A stretch of DNA of 8,570 bases from the NCBI GenBank assembly GCA_023452965.1, contig JAEXUU010000839.1, forward strand, positions 1-8,570, given 5' to 3'. Under the pieces are notes generated by a model. It was not told the origin of the DNA. It worked only from the letters and a program-made list of their open reading frames with translations, and ran no database searches. This document shows, piece by piece, positions 5,141 to 8,570 of this stretch (position 1 is the stretch's first letter; each line of letters begins with the position of its first letter). Position numbers and translations under genes: made by a program. Source of the DNA: Pseudomonadota bacterium. Lineage in GTDB: Bacteria > Pseudomonadota > Alphaproteobacteria > Rhizobiales > Beijerinckiaceae.

Positions 5141-6910
5141 ATGCCAAAGCGCCTGTCACTGGTCGGGCTGGCCGATCGCCTGACGCTGCGCCAGCAGACC
5201 GCCGCCATGGCCGGCCTGCTCTGCATCGTCGTCGTCGCCGTCTCGGCCGCCGGGGCCGCCTGGCTCGCCCGCCGGGATGCGGTGCGCGAGGCCAATCTCG
5301 AACTCGTCGCGCTCGCCCGCACGATGTCGGACCGCCTCGACCAGAACATGTTCGAGCGCTACCGCGAGATCAAGAATCTGGCCGAGATGGAGCCGCTGCG
5401 CGGTCTCTGGCAGGACAATCCCGCGCGGGTCCGGGCGGTCTTGATGCAATTGCAGGCGGGCCTCAGCGACTATGCATGGCTCGGCCTCGCAGAGCCGGGC
5501 GGCAATGTCCGCGCCGCGACCCGCGGCATGCTCGAAGGCGTCTCGGTTGCCCAGCGCCCCTGGTTCATCAGCGGTCTTGCCGGGCCAGCCGTAGAGGACG
5601 TCCACGACGCCAAGCTGCTCGATTCGCTGTTGCGCAAGAGCCCGGACGAAGCGCCCTTTCGCTTCGTCGACGTCGCCATGCCGGTCTTCGACCCGACCGG
5701 CGCCAAGGTCGGCGTCCTCGGCGCACATCTGAGCTGGAACTGGGCCGGCACCCTGCGCGACAACGTCCTGCGCAACCACGATCCCGCCCTCGCCTCCGAA
5801 CTCTGGGTGCTCGGCCGCGACGGCACCGTGCTGCTCGGTCCGAAAGACGCCAAGCGTTTCGAGAGCGCAGAAATCGCCGGAGCCCGCCACGGCGTCTCCT
5901 TCGTCGACCGGTCCGGCGATCAGCCGATGCTGACGGCGCTCGTCGCGACCAAGGGGCTGGACGATTATCCGGGCCTCGGCTGGGTCGTCGCCGCCCGCCG
6001 CCCGGTCGATGTCGCGCTCGCACCGGCCAATCGCCTCACCGCCGTCATCGCCTTGCTCGGCCTGGCAGTCGCGGCCATCGGTGCCGCGCTCGCCTGGTTC
6101 CTGGCCGGCACCGTCACCGGGCCGCTACGAACCCTCTGTCGTTCGGTGGACCTGATCGGCCGCGATCCGAACGCCGCCGGCATCAGGCGCCAGCACGGCT
6201 CGCGCGACATCCTCCAGCTCTCGGCCGCGCTGCGATCCCTGCTGCGCCGCCTCGGGATAGCCGAGAAGGGCGCGCGCGACGCCGCTGCGACCATTCGCGA
6301 CGTCCAGGCCTAGGCCGACAAGCAGGCGCGCGAAGCCGACGAGAAGACCCGCCGCCTCGGCTCGGACCTGCACACCCTCCAGATCCTCGCCGACACCGAC
6401 CCGCTGACCGGGCTGCTCAACCGTCGCGCCTTCCTGCCCTTCGCGGAAGACGCGATGAACTATTACAAGCGCTATCGCCGCAATCTCGGCGTGCTGATGT
6501 TCGACATCGACCACTTCAAGCGGATCAACGACACTTTCGGCCATGCCGCCGGCGACGAGGTCATCCGCGCCGTCTCCAAGATCATCGCCGGCCAGATCCG
6601 GACGACCGACAAGGTGGCGCGCTTCGGCGGCGAGGAGTTCGTCGTGCTGCTGCGCGAGACCGATGCGCAGGGTGCCGAGAATCTTGCCAACCGCATCCGC
6701 GAAGCGATCGGCGCGACGGTGGTGACGCAGGGCCTGTCTCAGATCGAGCTCACCATCAGCGTCGGCGCCGCCATCGTCTGCGAGCAGGACCGCGATATCG
6801 AGGATGTGATCGAGCGTGCCGACAAGGCGCTCTATGCGGCCAAGTCCTCCGGCCGCAACCGCGTCGTGCTGGCGGAAGCCGAACGGGCGCCGGCCCCGGC
6901 CGACTCCTGA
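5141..6910 (+). pseudogene. Membrane-anchored diguanylate cyclase (dCache-like sensor + GGDEF) interrupted by an in-frame amber codon
   Basis: Diguanylate cyclases make c-di-GMP from two GTP and control motility, attachment and biofilm. The frame from ATG 5141 (Shine-Dalgarno GGAGAGG) encodes a first membrane helix (about 20-42) and a periplasmic dCache-like sensor (about 43-298, including YAWLGLAEPGG and QRPWF). A second membrane helix (about 299-322), a HAMP-like region (about 323-372) and a coiled-coil stretch follow. At codon 391 (6311-6313) there is a TAG. The same frame then continues without frameshift as ADKQAREADEKTRRLG, into DPLTGLLNRRAF and a GGDEF domain up to TGA 6908-6910. Without the TAG the protein would be 589 residues. 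The catalytic part keeps FDIDHFKRINDTFGHAAGD, the active-site GGEEF (6626-6640) and the inhibitory I-site RTTD (6599-6610), five residues upstream of it. No ATG, GTG or TTG lies between the TAG and 6455, and a start at ATG 6455 would miss the beginning of the GGDEF domain. It could be a recent nonsense mutation, a sequencing error or programmed readthrough. Confidence 0.85.
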
Positions 6911-6926
6911 GCGGGCCGGCCATACC

Positions 6927-6978
6927 CGGCACTACCGGAAATAGACCGGCGATATCAGCGGCTTGTCAGGTAGTGCCG
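6927..6978. terminator. Long inverted repeat between convergent genes, possible bidirectional terminator
   Basis: CGGCACTACC (6927-6936) and GGTAGTGCCG (6969-6978) are exact reverse complements with a 32-nt spacer. They lie where the diguanylate cyclase gene (+) and yggS (-) converge. The right arm covers the last codons of yggS, just inside its stop (6966-6968). There is no T tract on either side, so intrinsic termination is uncertain. The spacing is long for a simple hairpin, but nested CCGG pairs could compact it. Confidence 0.35.
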
Positions 6979-7643
6979 TAGTCGCGCGCGCCGAAGATCG
7001 CGCTGCCGACGCGCACATGCGTCGCTCCGAGCTGGATCGCCGCCTCATAGTCGGCACTCATCCCCATCGACAGGATCGGCAGGCCATTGCGCTTGGCGAC
7101 CTTGGCGAGCAGCGCGAAATGCGGCGAGGGCGGCTCGTCGGCCGGCGGGATGCACATCAGCCCCTCGATCTCCAGCCCGTAGGTCACCCGGCAGCTCGTC
7201 AGGAAGGCGTCGACATCGGGCGGCAGCACGCCGCCCTTCTGCGGCTCGGCCCCGGTGTTGACCTGGACGATCAGCCGCGGCGCGCGGCCGCTGCGGGCGA
7301 TCTCGCGCGACAATTCCTTGGCGAGGCTCTCGCGGTCCAGCGAGTGGATCGTATCGAACAGTGCCACTGCCTCCTTCGCCTTGTTGGACTGCAGCGGCCC
7401 GATCATGTGCAGCCGCGCATGGGGGAAGCGTTCGCGCAGGTCCGGCCATTTCGCCTTGGCTTCCTGGACGTAGTTCTCGCCGAAATCGACCTGCCCGGCC
7501 TCGAGCGCCGGCAGGATCACTTCGGTCGGCTTGGTCTTGGAGACCGCGATCAGCGTCACATCCTCCGGCCGGCGGCCAAAATCGCGCGCCGCACGCGCGA
7601 TCGCCGCACGCGTCTCCTGCAATCCCGTCACCACATCCTGCAT
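6966..7643 (-). CDS. yggS: YggS family pyridoxal-phosphate homeostasis protein (PLPBP/PROSC)
   Basis: YggS/PLPBP is a small, widely conserved PLP-binding protein without known catalysis. It buffers pyridoxal 5'-phosphate, and its loss disturbs vitamin B6 and amino-acid metabolism. From ATG 7643 the protein has 225 residues and folds as an alanine-racemase-like TIM barrel. Visible motifs are I-A-V-S-K-T-K-P with the PLP lysine at residue 36, F-G-E-N-Y-V-Q-E-A (54-62), H-M-I-G-P-L-Q-S-N-K (79-88), the V-N-T-G strand (128-131), S-M-G-M-S-A-D-Y-E (192-200) and V-R-V-G-S-A-I-F-G-A-R (210-220). Start choice: ATG 7643 places the PLP lysine at position 36 exactly as in E. coli YggS and has AAGGA at 7-nt spacing. 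ATG 7664 and TTG 7673 would add 7 or 10 residues and are possible. It is divergent from leuS with a 111-nt gap. Confidence 0.93.
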   Translation of the reverse strand: MQDVVTGLQETRAAIARAARDFGRRPEDVTLIAVSKTKPTEVILPALEAGQVDFGENYVQEAKAKWPDLRERFPHARLHMIGPLQSNKAKEAVALFDTIHSLDRESLAKELSREIARSGRAPRLIVQVNTGAEPQKGGVLPPDVDAFLTSCRVTYGLEIEGLMCIPPADEPPSPHFALLAKVAKRNGLPILSMGMSADYEAAIQLGATHVRVGSAIFGARDYGTT

Positions 7644-7686
7644 CGCGCCGTCCTTTGCCCGCATCACCGCCAAGCCTTTCCAAACA

Positions 7687-7716
7687 TTGACCCGGCGCGT
7701 CCGATGGTGTCCTAGT
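7687..7716 (+). promoter_or_regulatory. Weak candidate promoter for leuS
   Basis: TTGACC (7687-7692) matches the -35 consensus at 5 of 6 positions. With an 18-nt spacer the -10 position would be CCTAGT (7711-7716), which matches only 3 of 6. It lies about 40 nt before the leuS ATG in the divergent yggS-leuS gap, so position supports it more than sequence does. Confidence 0.28.
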
Positions 7717-7754
7717 CCGGGCCAGTCCGATTACGCAAGAACGACACGATCAGC

Positions 7755-8570
7755 ATGGCCGCCGAACGCTACAATCCGAAGGAAGCCGAGCCGAAATGGC
7801 GCAAGGTCTGGGATGAGCGCAAGCTCTTCGAGACCTGCAACGACGATACGCGCCCGGCCTACTACGTGCTCGAGATGTTCCCCTATCCGTCGGGGCGCAT
7901 CCATATGGGCCATGTCCGCAATTATGCGATGGGCGACGTGGTGGCGCGCTACAAGCGGGCCAAGGGCTTTGCCGTGCTCCACCCGATGGGCTGGGACGCC
8001 TTCGGCCTGCCGGCGGAGAACGCCGCCAAGGCCAACAAGGTCCATCCGCGCGAATGGACCTACGCCAATATCGCGACGATGCGTACGCAGCTGCAGTCCA
8101 TGGGCCTGTCGCTCGACTGGAGCCGCGAGCTCGCGACTTGCGACCCCAGCTATTACCGCCACCAGCAGAAGCTCTTCCTCGACTTCCTGAAGGCCGGGCT
8201 GGTCGACCGCAAGACCGCCAAGGTCAACTGGGATCCGGTCGACGAGACCGTGCTCGCCAATGAGCAGGTCATCGACGGCCGCGGCTGGCGCTCCGGCGCC
8301 GTCGTCGAGCAGCGCGAACTGACCCAGTGGTTCTTCAAGATCACCAACTACGCCCAGGAGCTCAACGACGCGCTCGACGGGCTGGAGCGCGGGCCGGACA
8401 AGGTCCGGCTGATGCAGAAGAACTGGATCGGCCGTTCCGAGGGCCTGCTGGATCGTTTCGCGCTCGAATCGAATGCTCTGGGGCAGGACGAGCTGGAGAT
8501 CTACACCACCCGTCCGGACACGCTGTTCGGCGCCCGCTTCATGGCGGTCGCGGCCGATCATCCGCTGGCC
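7755..8570 (+). CDS. leuS: Leucyl-tRNA synthetase, N-terminal part (runs off window end)
   Basis: LeuRS charges tRNA-Leu with leucine and proofreads misactivated amino acids; it is a cytoplasmic, essential class I synthetase. The frame is open from ATG 7755 to the last base with no stop, giving 272 residues of a protein normally about 870 long. Early residues [13 protein letters not shown] and the catalytic signature [12 protein letters not shown] (42-53; HIGH-type HMGH at 50-53) are diagnostic, as are [14 protein letters not shown] (76-89) and the [11 protein letters not shown] segment (165-175). The start of the CP1 editing domain is seen at T-T-R-P-D-T-L-F-G (251-259). The cysteines that bind zinc in the E. 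coli enzyme are replaced here ([14 protein letters not shown]). No Shine-Dalgarno is obvious. KMSKS and the anticodon-binding domain lie beyond the window. Confidence 0.97.
   Translation, partial: MAAERYNPKEAEPKWRKVWDERKLFETCNDDTRPAYYVLEMFPYPSGRIHMGHVRNYAMGDVVARYKRAKGFAVLHPMGWDAFGLPAENAAKANKVHPREWTYANIATMRTQLQSMGLSLDWSRELATCDPSYYRHQQKLFLDFLKAGLVDRKTAKVNWDPVDETVLANEQVIDGRGWRSGAVVEQRELTQWFFKITNYAQELNDALDGLERGPDKVRLMQKNWIGRSEGLLDRFALESNALGQDELEIYTTRPDTLFGARFMAVAADHPLA

Noticed and set aside
6307..6316. GGCCTAGGCC palindrome around the amber codon as a recombination or insertion site
   Set aside because: It is a 10-bp palindrome created by GC-rich codons plus the TAG. No duplication, frame change or inserted material is visible, so a point substitution is simpler.
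6455..6910. A separate small GGDEF-domain gene starting at ATG 6455
   Set aside because: It lacks the opening DPLTGLLNRRAF part of the domain, which is encoded just upstream in the same frame. No ribosome-binding site was recognised before ATG 6455. It is better read as the distal half of the interrupted gene.
5476..6981. A 501-codon open frame overlapping the diguanylate cyclase
   Set aside because: It is extremely Arg-rich and low in complexity, with no domain hallmarks; a shifted frame of a GC-rich gene. Its openness does not argue against the interrupted cyclase being the real gene.
7644..7673. TTG 7673 or ATG 7664 as the yggS start
   Set aside because: ATG 7643 has a better-spaced AAGGA and places the PLP lysine at residue 36 as in E. 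coli; the longer forms add residues not usual for the family.

Overview
The window is GC-rich DNA of about two-thirds G+C, with dense, mostly unbroken genes and GTG/TTG starts alongside ATG. The gene content and protein style point to an alphaproteobacterium, most likely a Hyphomicrobiales member near Bosea, Methylobacterium or Bradyrhizobium. Supporting signs are the ftsK-lolA-xthA order, a zinc-ligand-free LeuRS insertion, and an intergenic repeat with a core typical of that order. It looks like ordinary chromosomal core DNA. I see no mobile element, phage gene, CRISPR array, tRNA or rRNA.

Layout. Bases 1-2465 (+ strand) hold the 3' end of ftsK (DNA translocase), lolA (periplasmic lipoprotein carrier) and xthA (exonuclease III). 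Bases 2493-3648 (- strand) hold a tight pair: an OmpR-type response regulator followed after 4 nt by a stand-alone cyclic-nucleotide-binding domain protein. A divergent intergenic region (3649-3923) carries a Hyphomicrobiales-type repeat and an inverted repeat, and leads into a YkuD-family L,D-transpeptidase (3924-4475, +). A small VOC/glyoxalase-like protein follows (4627-5004, +).

Next is a structured leader (5005-5140) and a membrane-anchored diguanylate cyclase gene (5141-6910, +). On the - strand lies yggS (PLP homeostasis protein, 6966-7643). Divergent from it is leuS (leucyl-tRNA synthetase), which starts at 7755 and runs off the end of the window with no stop codon.

The most interesting locus is the diguanylate cyclase. 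Its sensor half and its catalytic half are in one reading frame but are separated by a single amber codon at 6311-6313, although the GGDEF active site and the inhibitory I-site look intact. The Shine-Dalgarno sequence of the same gene lies inside a perfect 13-bp inverted repeat that ends one base before the ATG. Further inverted repeats upstream can form mutually exclusive pairings. The gene therefore looks both tightly controlled at its translation start and, in this sequence, broken or requiring readthrough.

Functionally, several genes concern the cell envelope (lolA, the L,D-transpeptidase, possibly the response regulator) and second-messenger signalling (cNMP-binding protein, diguanylate cyclase). 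The rest is housekeeping: chromosome segregation, DNA repair, vitamin B6 balance and translation.
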